From positions 1 through 33,661 of the forward strand of contig VFJW01000107.1 in the NCBI GenBank assembly GCA_009885845.1: a stretch of DNA of 33,661 bases. The letters run 5' to 3'. This document shows positions 15,820 through 24,298 of the stretch, piece by piece. The notes beneath the pieces were generated by a model. It was not told where the DNA came from, did no database searches, and worked only from the letters and a program-made list of their open reading frames with translations. The position numbers were made by a program, and so were the translations under genes. Position 1 is the stretch's first letter; each line of letters begins with the position of its first letter. Source of the DNA: Geobacter sp. (GTDB lineage: Bacteria; Desulfobacterota; Desulfuromonadia; Geobacterales; Pseudopelobacteraceae).

Positions 15820-16893
15820 CTATGGAATCAAAGGTGTGACGATGTTGAGATCGTCACCTGCCAGTGCCTCTTTCAGAAAGAGTACCAGCCGGTTTTTTTC
15901 CTGTTCGTTCAATCCGAGAGGCTTCAGGACGCTGTTGCCGGGACCGCCCCCACTATTGAAAAATTCGACTACCTCTTCCAGCGTATTGAAAATACCGTTG
16001 TGCATGTACGGCGCTGTTTTGCCGATCTCCCGCAGGGTTGGTGTTCTGAACGCTTTCCAATCCTTACGGTCGCCGGTTACGAGAAATCGTCCCGGATCTT
16101 CTTTCAGGGTACGATATTCACGGTAGTTCGTCGAAACTTTTGCTACAAAACGCCGGGTGATATTGATCCGGGGATCATTCGCCTGCTCGGGGTTTTCCGG
16201 CACCTGGAGGGCATAGAATCTGTCGTCTGAAAGATTGACTCCGTTGTGACACCCGACACATTTCCCTTTGCCGAGGAAGATTTCAAGGCCCTTTTTTACC
16301 TCGTCTGACAGGGCACTTTGCTCACCCTTGAGATTGCGGTCGAGGGGAGAGTTTCTGGAAACAATCGTTCTCTGAAACGAAGCCAGTGCCCTGGCGATGT
16401 TCTGGCGGTTCACCTCGCTGTTAAATACCTTCTGAAATGCTTCGCGGTATTCCGGAACCTCACGGATTTCCTCTTCCAGATAATCAAGATTCTGATTCAT
16501 CTCAAAAGCGGACATGATCGGAAAAAGCGCCTGTTCCTCGAGCGAAGAAGATCGTCCATCGTGGAACAGGGCTTTCGTGAAGGCTATGTTGTAAAGCGTT
16601 GGAGCGTTTCGCCAGTTCTTGGTGGTGGGATAGCTGAGAGAGATGTCCTGGCCGTCGGAAAAGCCCTGGTCCGGCATATGACAGCTGGCACAGCTCATGG
16701 TGCCGTCACCGGAAAGGCGCCGGTCAAAAAAGAGTTTTTTTCCCAGTTCGATCTTTTCGGGGGTCTGGAGATTACCGGCCGGGGCACGCACCTCGGGAAC
16801 CGGCTCCAGTCGGCCTGAAATAGCCACCGCAGGAAGAGCCGCACTCAAGAAAACCGCTGTGAGAGCAGTGAACCAGCTACTTTTTTCTGGCAT
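15820..16893 (-). CDS. Di-heme cytochrome c peroxidase
   Basis: 357 aa from the ATG at 16893, chosen because AAGAG lies seven bases upstream; an ATG at 16908 adds five residues but has no site. An N-terminal signal peptide (hydrophobic SWFTALTAVFLSAALPAVA) sends it to the periplasm. Two haem c sites are present, CASCH and CVGCH, about 145 residues apart as in the bacterial CcpA/MauG family, and SYPTTKNWRNAPTLYNIAF matches the family's central region. It would reduce hydrogen peroxide to water using electrons from c-type cytochromes. The start lies inside the 3' end of the DsbA-like selenoprotein gene, so the two are probably coupled. A MauG-like oxidase role cannot be excluded. Confidence 0.92.
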   Translation of the reverse strand: MPEKSSWFTALTAVFLSAALPAVAISGRLEPVPEVRAPAGNLQTPEKIELGKKLFFDRRLSGDGTMSCASCHMPDQGFSDGQDISLSYPTTKNWRNAPTLYNIAFTKALFHDGRSSSLEEQALFPIMSAFEMNQNLDYLEEEIREVPEYREAFQKVFNSEVNRQNIARALASFQRTIVSRNSPLDRNLKGEQSALSDEVKKGLEIFLGKGKCVGCHNGVNLSDDRFYALQVPENPEQANDPRINITRRFVAKVSTNYREYRTLKEDPGRFLVTGDRKDWKAFRTPTLREIGKTAPYMHNGIFNTLEEVVEFFNSGGGPGNSVLKPLGLNEQEKNRLVLFLKEALAGDDLNIVTPLIP

Positions 16894-17476
16894 TTTGCAG
16901 CTCTTCATCGATGATTTTTTTGAAAAACGTGTAGGGACGGTCTCCGATCACCTTCCTGCCGTTGATGAAAAAAACCGGGGTCGAATAAAGATCCATCTGT
17001 TTGGCAAGACGGATGTCATCCTCTATCTGCCCGTTAAACCTCTTCTTGTCGATAGATTCGCTGAACCGTCGGGTGTCAAGCCGGATCTCTCCGGCATACT
17101 TTAAAAGATTGCCACGATCCAGAAGCGGTGAGTTCTTGAGCATTAGAGAATGCATTTCCCAGAACTTACCCTGTTCGTTGGCAGCAAGCAGAGCCTCGGC
17201 AGCCATCCGCGAGTAGTCGCGATACTGGTATGGAAACATCTTTACAACAAGTTTTATCTTACCCTTGTAATCCCTGATCAGCTTATGGATGGTCGGACCG
17301 ACCCCCACGCAGTGCGGTCATTGATAATCAATAAACTCGACGATAGTTATCGGGGCGTCTTTTCCTCCATAGACCGGCGAAGAGCCGAGAGGAACTGAAA
17401 ATCTCTGCTCTTCGGCCGCGTGCGCAGCGACGGTTATCAGCAGCGCCAGCAGAATCAATGCGAGTTGTCGTAACAT
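16877..17476 (-). CDS. DsbA-like thiol-disulfide oxidoreductase with Sec at the catalytic position (UGA-decoded selenoprotein)
   Basis: The frame is open from the ATG at 17476 (GGGGG ribosome site about six bases upstream) to 16877 except for one in-frame TGA at 17318-17320. Reading it as Sec gives 199 aa: signal peptide MLRQLALILLALLITVAAHA, then IVEFIDYQ-U-PHC, replacing the CPHC active site of DsbA/thioredoxin-4 proteins. Downstream features are intact: the helical insertion (MAAEALLAANEQGKFWEMH) and a cis-proline loop STPVFFINGRKV. A hairpin with GGUC in its loop follows the UGA at the spacing of E. coli fdhF. selA, selB and selC are in the same window. It lies 53 bases after the NrfD-like gene and overlaps the peroxidase start. 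A nonsense mutation is the alternative, but the U-x-x-C position and hairpin argue against it. Confidence 0.88.
17291..17320 (-). promoter_or_regulatory. UGA codon plus SECIS-like hairpin of the DsbA-like selenoprotein
   Basis: Counting the U of UGA as 1, nucleotides 18-21 (GGUC) pair with 27-30 (GACC) around loop GGUCC, placing GGUC at 22-25. The E. coli fdhF SECIS has GGUC at the same positions. SelB recognises the loop G and U. The match is by eye, not by a folding program. Confidence 0.72.
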
Positions 17477-17529
17477 ATAACCCCCAGTTTCACAAACTAC
17501 TGCAGAGGAGTCCCTGCACACTTATGGAG

Positions 17530-18663
17530 CTATACATCCTCATAAGAGAGAACATTGAAATATTTAACTGCTAATTTATAGAGAAGTGCCCCGACAGCGA
17601 CCATGAACAAGCTGATAATTATCTCGTTCCCATTTGGAGAATATTGCACTCCCATTTCCTCTGCCTGTCTCAGCATCCCGAATATTGAAACATTCAGACG
17701 GTTGATGATAACTCCGCAGATTACCAGTATATCGACGAGCAGTATCCCGGCAAGGCTGTTCCTGATGCCAGGCAGCAGAAGTAAAAAGAGAGGGATCAAG
17801 ACTCCGACCGACATCTCGAGCAGATACATCCGTGATTCCATACTGCCGGCAAATGCCGCACTCAACCCGGGCCCTGACAGAAGTATGTATGTTTTTACGA
17901 GAAGGTAGAACGCTGCTGTCACAAGCGCTCCGCGGGCGAGGCCCGTCAAAATATCCATATTCAAAGAACATTTAAAAAATCTCGAACTGAGTATCATCAG
18001 GAAACTGACCATACAAAGCCCCATCATGACCGCCGACACGAGAAAACTGAACGGGAGGATGCTGCTGTACCAAAGAGTATGAAGTTTATATGGGACTATG
18101 AGATATACAGCACCGAGAGAAGACTGATGGAGCACTGAAAGGAGTGTCCCAAAGAGGGCAATCCCGACCATGATCTTCTCAACAATAGTTTTAAGCCCGT
18201 CAAGTTTGAGCTTTTCGAGGAACATTGGGCTTGACTCAAGGGCCAATACCGTTGTGTAAAGAAGAACATGGATTGCGACTATAAACATGACGGATTGGAT
18301 CTGCCACATGACTACCGGATGCCATACCCTCAGAGGATGGCCTATATCGATCATTATCGAGGATGCCGCAAGTAGATAGCCGATGAAGGCGGTTAGTATT
18401 GCAGGTCGTGCGATCGGCTTGTATTTCTTCATGTTAAGAAGGTACACAGCGCTTGCTGTGACAAACCCCCCACCTGCCATGGCAACGCCTCCAAGCACGT
18501 TAAAACCGATCCAGATGCCCCAGGGGAAGTCGTCCTGCATATTGGTGTGTATGTCGCCCATCTTAAATCTCATAAGTACGGTATAAGCGCCAAATATAAT
18601 CACAAGGAGCAGACCAATTGTGGCAGGGGTAAATAGCTTTATCTGATTATTTGTCGGCTTCAT
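17530..18663 (-). CDS. NrfD/HybB-type integral membrane quinone-linked subunit
   Basis: 377 aa, almost entirely hydrophobic, with about ten membrane helices, e.g. FTPATIGLLLVIIFGAYTVL and ILTAFIGYLLAASSIMIDIG. The segment WGIWIGFNVLGGVAMAGGGF and the following DIGHPLRVWHP are typical of the NrfD/PsrC/HybB family, which passes electrons between a periplasmic iron-sulfur subunit and the quinone pool. No haem ligands of the FdnI cytochrome b type are apparent. It overlaps the end of the iron-sulfur subunit gene by one base (TAATG), so it belongs to the formate dehydrogenase operon and replaces FdnI as membrane anchor. Whether it reduces menaquinone with or without charge separation cannot be told. 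Confidence 0.9.
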   Translation of the reverse strand: MKPTNNQIKLFTPATIGLLLVIIFGAYTVLMRFKMGDIHTNMQDDFPWGIWIGFNVLGGVAMAGGGFVTASAVYLLNMKKYKPIARPAILTAFIGYLLAASSIMIDIGHPLRVWHPVVMWQIQSVMFIVAIHVLLYTTVLALESSPMFLEKLKLDGLKTIVEKIMVGIALFGTLLSVLHQSSLGAVYLIVPYKLHTLWYSSILPFSFLVSAVMMGLCMVSFLMILSSRFFKCSLNMDILTGLARGALVTAAFYLLVKTYILLSGPGLSAAFAGSMESRMYLLEMSVGVLIPLFLLLLPGIRNSLAGILLVDILVICGVIINRLNVSIFGMLRQAEEMGVQYSPNGNEIIISLFMVAVGALLYKLAVKYFNVLSYEDV

Positions 18664-19442
18664 TATGAGTTGTCCTCCTTGTCCATATTTTTATTCCTGC
18701 GTGTGATAACCCAACTGCCTATGCCGGCAGCCAGGACCATACCTATCACGGCAGGAATCCCTCCGATATATTTCCAAGTGAGGTCCGGAATGACCGCATC
18801 GCCTACTTTCTGATAACCTATCTGATCCAGCGGCACAGAAGAGAGCAGAAGCACGGATGTACCCCCCACCTCTTTCTCCCCGTAAATGTGATTAAAGTAT
18901 TTTCCCGGATTTTCGCTCAGCCTCCGCCGTGCCTCCTTGAGGTTGTTCTCAATGCCGTCCGCAAAATGAATTGTTCCAGAAGGGCATGTCTTTGCGCAGG
19001 CCGGAATTTTATTCTCCAGCAGCCGATCATGACAAAACGTGCATTTCTGTATCTTGGGGAATACGGTGCCCCATTCAAATTTAGGAATGTTGAAGGGACA
19101 GCCGAGCATACAGTAACGGCAGCCGATGCAACGTTCAGCGCGATATATCACGGAGCCCTCTTTTGTTTTTACCAGTGCAGACACCGGACAGGCGGACACG
19201 CATGCAGGCTTCTTGCAGTGGAAACAGCCATTTCTCGCAAAATCATATGTCAGTTTGTCCCCATTCACTGATTCAAAGAAATCGATGTTTGTATATGTCT
19301 TGGCATTCAGCTTGACAGGGTTCGTGAATTTGGGACCCATCTTTGTCTTGTCAGTCTTATTCCCGTTCCACTGCTTGCAGGCGATCTGGCATCCCCTGCA
19401 TCCTATGCATTTGGTCATATCAACAAGAAAACTGGCTTCCAT
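18663..19442 (-). CDS. Formate dehydrogenase iron-sulfur (beta) subunit
   Basis: 259 aa. It has the four 4Fe-4S cysteine groups of the FdnH/HybA/DmsB family: CIGCRGCQIACKQW at about 12-25, CFHCKKPACVSACP, CIGCRYCMLGCPFNIP, and CTFCHDRLLENKIPACAKTC. The fold carries electrons from the catalytic subunit to the membrane partner. A single C-terminal membrane helix (IPAVIGMVLAAGIGSWVI, then RRNK) anchors it, as in FdnH. No own signal peptide is seen; it would be exported together with the Tat-bearing alpha subunit. The gene lies 11 bases after the alpha subunit stop and overlaps the membrane subunit start by one base. Assignment as a formate dehydrogenase partner rests on this operon position. Confidence 0.93.
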   Translation of the reverse strand: MEASFLVDMTKCIGCRGCQIACKQWNGNKTDKTKMGPKFTNPVKLNAKTYTNIDFFESVNGDKLTYDFARNGCFHCKKPACVSACPVSALVKTKEGSVIYRAERCIGCRYCMLGCPFNIPKFEWGTVFPKIQKCTFCHDRLLENKIPACAKTCPSGTIHFADGIENNLKEARRRLSENPGKYFNHIYGEKEVGGTSVLLLSSVPLDQIGYQKVGDAVIPDLTWKYIGGIPAVIGMVLAAGIGSWVITRRNKNMDKEDNS

Positions 19443-19453
19443 TTATTACCCCC

Positions 19454-22400
19454 TTATCCCTTCGCCTTTTCGACATTGACCATAAAGGCCTTTGTTTCGG
19501 GAATCATAGTATTGGCATCGCCGATCGTCGAAGTGAGGAGATTGCTGCTGTCGCCTCCGCTTCCATCCTCCGGATATTGCCATCCAAAACACCATGGGAG
19601 CCCCACCTGATGAACCGTGCTACCCCCAATCTTGAACGGCTTGAATCGCCTGGTTACAATCGCAATGGCCCATACCTGGTTACGGCCGGAAGATACAGTT
19701 ACCTTCTCACCAGATTTAATTCCCTTTTCCCGAGCCAGTTCTACACTGATTTCAACAAACTGCTGTGGCACCATCTCAAGCAGCCAGGGGAGATGCCTGG
19801 TGAGAACGCCTGTCTGCCAATGTTCCGAAACTCTATAAGTGGTGGCCACATAGGGATATCTGATATCACATGAAACATATGAGTCCTCTTTTAGTCCCCC
19901 TTTGGCGTCGAAGAACATCTTGACAGCCGGATTGACCTGTTGCTTTGACATCATATTGGGGAGCGGGCATTCCAGCGGCTCGTAATGTTCCGGAAACGGT
20001 CCGTCGGCAAGGCCGGGCCCAAACAGCGCCCCCATGCCGTCAGCCCTCATGATAAAGGGATACTTGCCCGTTTTTTCATCCGCCATCGGGGGCGCCGGGC
20101 CATCCGGTACATCGCCCTCCCATACGCCGGGCTTTTGTGTATTTTTATCAAGTTTGTCAGCATTCCATTTGATTACGGCCCGCTTCGGATCCCAGGGTTC
20201 TCCCTTCATATTGACAGAGGCCCGGTTATAGATGATCCTCCTGTTGACAGGCCAGCACCATGCCCATTCCGGGAACATGCCGAGGCCCGTGGGGTCATCC
20301 TTTTTCCTCCGTGCCATCATGTTTATGATCTTGCCCTCTTTCTGCGTGTAGCTCTGGCTGTATATCCAGTTGCCGCAGGCGGTGGTTCCGTCAGCCTGCA
20401 GGTGGACAAAGGTCTGGCATAACTCACCTTTCTTTCCGAGGAGTTTGGGAGGAGTCGCTTTTTTGTCGTAGAGATCTTCAAGGTAATAACCATTAATCTC
20501 CTTAGCTACCAGGTGTGTGTTTACCTCTTTGATTTTGCCGTCCTTCCCCTTTGGACCATAATTCCAGGTGAGGTTAAGGATCGGTTCCGGGAATTTACCC
20601 CCCTTTTTCAGGTAAAGTTGCCTGACCCTGAAATAGAGTTCATTCATGATGTCGGAATCGGTCTTTGAGCCTCCAACAGGCTCGATTGCCTTCTCCCGCC
20701 ACTGTGCCCAGCGCCCGGAGTTGCTGATACTCCCCCCTTTCTCCAGTGAAGAAGCGCAGGGGAGCATGAAGACCTCTGTCTGTATATCGGCCGGTTTAAC
20801 ACCCGGACCTCTCCAGAAAGAGCCTGTCTCGTTATCAAAAAGATTTACGTTCACCATCCACTTGAGCTTGCCAAGCGCAGTCCTCACCTTCCCGGCATTG
20901 GCGCCCGAGCAGGCCGGATTCTGCCCCCACGCAAAGAAACCTTCGAATTTCTCTTTATACATCTGGTCAAAGAGGTTCAACCACGAAGCGTTCATCCCTT
21001 CGTCGATCTTGGGGAGGCAGTGATAGGCAAAGTCGTTCTCCGTGGTCGCTTTGTCACCGTATATGGCCTTGAGATAGCTGGTGATATACTTGCCCCTGTT
21101 TCCCCACCAGTTGACGCTCCGTGGGTCTTTGGTCTTCGGAGTAAGCTTTTCGATATAGGTTTTCAGATCAACGAGCGCAGCGGATGGAGAGGGGAGATAA
21201 CCGGGCAGGATATGGAAGAGCAGACCATGATCGGTAGATCCCTGGACATTGGACTCGCCTCGCAGGGCGTTGATGCCGCCGCCAGCCAGGCCAATATTGC
21301 CGAGCAGCATCTGTATGATCGTCATTGCGCGGATGTTTTGCGTACCCACGGTATGCTGGGTCCATCCCATGGCGTAGAGTTCCGTGCCGACCCGATTCGG
21401 TCTGCCGGTTGACGCATAGGCCTTATAAACTTCGAGAAGTTTATCCTTTGGTGTACCGGTGATGGACGACACCTTTTCAGCCGAGTAGCGGGAATAATGT
21501 TTCTTTAACAACTGAAACACGCAATTGGGATCCTTCAGCGTCAGGTCTTTTTTGGCAATCCCCTTGTCGTCCATCTGGAATGACCAGCTCTTTTTATCGT
21601 ACTTTCTGGTCTTTTCATCGTAACCGGAAAACAGACCGTTAAGCTCTCCAGCACCCTTGAAATCAGGGTTTACAAGAAACGATGCGTTAGTATAGTTGGC
21701 GACATATTCCATGAAGTAGAGATTGTTCTGGAGAATGTACCTGATCATTCCACCAAGGAAAGCTATGTCTGTCCCTGAGCGAAGCGAGGCGTAAACATCC
21801 GCCTTGGTCGCTGTCCTGGTAAAGCGGGGATCTACAACAAGCAGTTTGGCGCCTTTCTCCCGTGCCTTCATAATCCACTTCATGGAAATCGGATGATTCT
21901 CGGCAGGATTAGCGCCCATAACAAGGATAACATCAGCATTCTTAAAATCAATCCAGTGGTTCGTCATTGCACCGCGTCCGAACGACTCTGCCAGAGCCGC
22001 AACTGTTGCGCTGTGTCAAATGCGGGCCTGATGTTCTATATACACAAGCCCCCATGAACGGAGGAGTTTCTGGAGCATATAGCATTCTTCATTATCAAGC
22101 GCCGCGCTGCCTACATGTGCAATCGCGTCTGTCCTGTTCACTGTAAAAGCCTTTTCGACTTCAACATCCTGGCCATCCGGCCCCTTTTCCTTCACCTTGG
22201 ATTTAGATGTGATTTTAAAGGTCTTGTCCCGCGTCTGTTTTACCCTCTTGGCAATCTCATCAAGGGCCCAGTCCCATTCAACGTCTTTCCACTCGGCAGC
22301 TCCGGGCGCGCGGTATTTCGGTTTAGTAAGCCTGAGAGGATTATTCGCTATCTGAAACAAAGACTGCCCTTTTGAGCAGAGGGTGCCTTCGTTGATAGGA

Positions 22401-22621
22401 TGGTCAGGATCGCCTTCAACATTTACGACTTTCCCGTTGATAGTATGGACGTTCATCCCACACCCGACTGAGCAATAAGGACAGATCGTTTTCGTCTCTG
22501 TGGCACCCGCGATTTTAGAAGGCTGCACTACAGCTCCCGCCTCTTGCTCTGGAAACAGAACTGTGCCAGCCAGAAGCGATCCTCCTGAAATCTTCAGAAA
22601 GTCACGTCTTGATACACCCAT
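19454..22621 (-). CDS. Selenocysteine formate dehydrogenase, catalytic (alpha) subunit
   Basis: The frame runs from the ATG at 22621 to 19454, broken only by a TGA at 22016-22018. Read as Sec (residue 202) it gives 1055 aa, close to E. coli FdnG. The N-terminus MGVSRRDFLKISGGSLLAGT is a Tat signal. A 4Fe-4S site follows (Cys47, Cys50, Cys54, Cys82 in ICPYCSVGC and LCSKG). QARI-U-HSATVAALAESFGRGA then MTNHWIDFKN matches the FdnG active site, where Sec binds molybdenum or tungsten. It oxidises formate to CO2 in the periplasm with a bis-MGD cofactor. The ribosome site AGGAGGG is ideal. It leads the operon with the iron-sulfur and NrfD-like subunits. The TGA is almost certainly Sec. Confidence 0.96.
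21989..22018 (-). promoter_or_regulatory. UGA codon and SECIS region of the formate dehydrogenase
   Basis: Counting UGA as 1-3, nucleotides 18-20 (UGC) can pair with 28-30 (GCA) around the seven-base loop GGCUCUG. The stem is short and extends only through wobble pairs. The position matches other fdh SECIS elements, but the loop has GGCUC rather than GGUC. Confidence 0.5.
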
Positions 22622-22928
22622 GATATCCCTCCTAACAAATGTTGTTATAAACTTGATATCAAATACACCCGGAAACAGGTAGAGTCAACGCAATTTTGGA
22701 GGAATAAACTAGATTTTAAGGAAGAGCTGAGAATTAGCCGAAAATTATTTAAGTTTACTGACTTTTTAAAGTGTTCCATCGCCTGCAATCAACACCACCT
22801 GACATCCTGTTTTTGTTATTTCCGACAGAGAAAATACCTGCTGCAACCCTTTGTTTTATGTGTTTTAGAGGTATTTATGAATGTTTGAGCAGGAGAGTTT
22901 TACATGATACACGCGCCGGAGCTGTGTT
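22622..22928. promoter_or_regulatory. Upstream region of the formate dehydrogenase operon; no gene seen
   Basis: This 307-base gap must hold the promoter of the minus-strand formate dehydrogenase operon and probably one for the small plus-strand ORFs. It contains the palindrome TTGATATCAA at about 22657-22666. I see no convincing sigma-70 or sigma-54 promoter and no credible coding frame. Confidence 0.4.
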
Positions 22929-23111
22929 ATGTATAAGGCGTGCCGGGGAACGGAGTTGTTAGAAAAAGTGAATGAAGATAAGGCTAAGTTCCAACCATTG
23001 GAACGACTGGCGAAAAAGCTGGCAAGTCAGCCGAAACTCCGTTATAAAAAACCAAATACAACCCAAAAAATGGAGTATTCGATAGTGGATTATTATCCAA
23101 AAGGAGAATAA
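22929..23111 (+). CDS. Small basic hypothetical protein
   Basis: 60 aa, rich in lysine and arginine, e.g. ERLAKKLASQPKLRYKKPN. The ATG at 22929 has GGAG about eight bases upstream. No family is recognised; no membrane segment or signal is present. It ends two bases before the next small ORF, whose ribosome site lies inside this gene's last codons, so the two would be coupled. It could be genuine or a chance frame; the paired arrangement is the best argument that it is real. Confidence 0.4.
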   Translation: MYKACRGTELLEKVNEDKAKFQPLERLAKKLASQPKLRYKKPNTTQKMEYSIVDYYPKGE

Positions 23112-23113
23112 AA

Positions 23114-23338
23114 ATGATTATCAGTCCTGAGCACAATGACCTTCTCGAAGAGTTCAAGAAAGCAAACGAAATTGAAGCTGAAGCAATTAAAGCCATAAGT
23201 GATTACACAGAAGCAACAGCTACCCCCGACAAAGCAATTGCCAAGGAACTTTTCAAGAGATTTGAAGATGCACTCGAAAGGAAGATGGCACTTTATAACA
23301 AGCTCAAAGAATTTGACCTCTCACAACCGAATGGATAA
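23114..23338 (+). CDS. Small helical hypothetical protein
   Basis: 74 aa, strongly charged and predicted helical throughout (LLEEFKKANEIEAEAIKAIS, LFKRFEDALERKMALYNKLK). The AAAGGAG ahead of the ATG at 23114 is a good ribosome site. It follows the basic ORF by two bases. The acidic-basic pairing of two tiny coupled genes recalls toxin-antitoxin modules, but no known family is visible and I do not claim one. Confidence 0.55.
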   Translation: MIISPEHNDLLEEFKKANEIEAEAIKAISDYTEATATPDKAIAKELFKRFEDALERKMALYNKLKEFDLSQPNG

Positions 23339-23358
23339 GAGAAGCTGGTACAGTGTTC

Positions 23359-23480
23359 ATGCCAACAGACTCATATCAGAATCCACATCCTGAAAAGCGC
23401 AGATTTCGGAACCAGCGCTGGACTATTTTCGCCGTACTGGCGCTGATGTATAGCTTGGTCTGCTTTTATCGGGTCTCGCC
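23359..23480 (+). pseudogene. N-terminal fragment of an MFS transporter
   Basis: From the ATG at 23359 the frame reads MPTDSYQNPHPEKRRFRNQR, then [20 protein letters not shown], the start of a major-facilitator protein: a short charged leader, then the first membrane helix ending in FYRVSP. Homology then stops abruptly at about 23480, where the sequence becomes the tail of a histidine kinase in another frame. A full MFS protein has about 400 aa, so roughly 90% is gone. Confidence 0.7.
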
Positions 23481-23624
23481 ACCAGGGAGACCGGCACCGG
23501 TCTTGGCCTGTCAGTCTCCTATGGCATAGTAAAGAATCACGGCGGCGTAATCACCGTCCGGAGCAAACCGGGCGCCGGATCGCTGTTTGCCGTTACGCTT
23601 CCTCTTAATCAGCAGATTGCCTGA
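23481..23624 (+). pseudogene. C-terminal fragment of a histidine kinase (HATPase G2 box)
   Basis: Starting at the break at 23481 the frame reads [20 protein letters not shown], then [20 protein letters not shown] and a TGA. This is the last ~47 residues of a sensor-kinase ATPase domain, with the GTGLGLS nucleotide-binding glycines and the HGG loop. Everything before it is missing. It is out of frame with the transporter fragment that abuts it, so the junction marks a deletion or recombination, not a gene fusion. Confidence 0.8.
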
Positions 23625-23644
23625 TTCTCTATCGCACGCAAACA

Positions 23645-24157
23645 CTAAATATTTTTCCCGATGACCTGCGTTTCCACAAAATCAGCCACCCGGGCTGGAT
23701 TATTCAAATCCAGAACCGGCACATCAAGTTCCAACGGTTCGTCTGATGCCACAGCAATCAGCGCCGGATCATGCTCCTCGCCACGGCAGATCAGCGTTGC
23801 GCTCCGCTCGCGGCGATGCACCTCTATTTTCGGGAGAGTGCTTTTTTTGAATCCTTCGGTCAGGACCACGTCCACATCACTGAAATAGATGGCGATCAGC
23901 TCCTCAATCGGGGGCGCCTCTGCATGCAGTCTGACCAGAGCAAGTTTTTCAGGCGATGAAACCAGCATTGTATCGGCACCGGCAGCGGTAAGGCGGTGAC
24001 TGTCCTTGCCGGGGTGATCAATGTCAAAGCGGTGGGCATCGTGTTTGATGACGCCGACCCGGTAACCGCGACCTTTCAGTTCAGTGATGACTTTTTCAAG
24101 CAGGGTTGTTTTTCCGGTTCCTGATTTGGCGACGAAGCAGACGACTTTGGCGATCAT
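23645..24157 (-). CDS. mobB: Molybdopterin-guanine dinucleotide biosynthesis protein B
   Basis: 170 aa from the ATG at 24157, chosen for GAGGTG just upstream; a longer frame to 24232 lacks a site and family homology. MobB is a GTP-binding protein that assists formation or delivery of the guanine dinucleotide form of the molybdenum cofactor. The P-loop VAKSGTGKTTLLEKVI, GVIKHDAHRFDID, VLTEGFKKS near 115 and the family end NPARVADFVE are visible. The formate dehydrogenase encoded just upstream needs bis-MGD, so the location makes sense. No mobA is visible. It is divergent from the YgbA-family gene. Confidence 0.9.
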   Translation of the reverse strand: MIAKVVCFVAKSGTGKTTLLEKVITELKGRGYRVGVIKHDAHRFDIDHPGKDSHRLTAAGADTMLVSSPEKLALVRLHAEAPPIEELIAIYFSDVDVVLTEGFKKSTLPKIEVHRRERSATLICRGEEHDPALIAVASDEPLELDVPVLDLNNPARVADFVETQVIGKNI

Positions 24158-24249
24158 TGGCACCTCATATAAAAAATAATAAACGGTAATATCTGCGATC
24201 TTGAATGTAAAGCAATCCGGTTTTCCCTGCAAAGGAAAAGCTGAAAAAA

Positions 24250-24291
24250 TTGACCTGAGTCATGTATGATGAAGGATAAACAGGGGATAGT
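24250..24291 (+). promoter_or_regulatory. CRP/FNR-type operator and -10 ahead of the YgbA-family gene
   Basis: TTGAC-CTGA-GTCAT (24250-24263) is a near-perfect dyad with the 5-4-5 layout of CRP/FNR-superfamily sites. GATAGT at 24286-24291 is a 4-of-6 -10 whose centre is 32 bases from the dyad centre, the class II spacing. That puts the start of transcription near 24298 and the dyad at -41.5. The TTGAC/GTCA half-sites fit HcpR/DNR-type nitrosative-stress regulators. Confidence 0.6.
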
Positions 24292-24298
24292 CACAGTC

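Noticed and set aside
22657-22666. TTGATATCAA considered as an FNR site upstream of the formate dehydrogenase operon.
   Set aside because: The half-sites have no four-base spacer, so it does not match the FNR layout; it is only a short palindrome.
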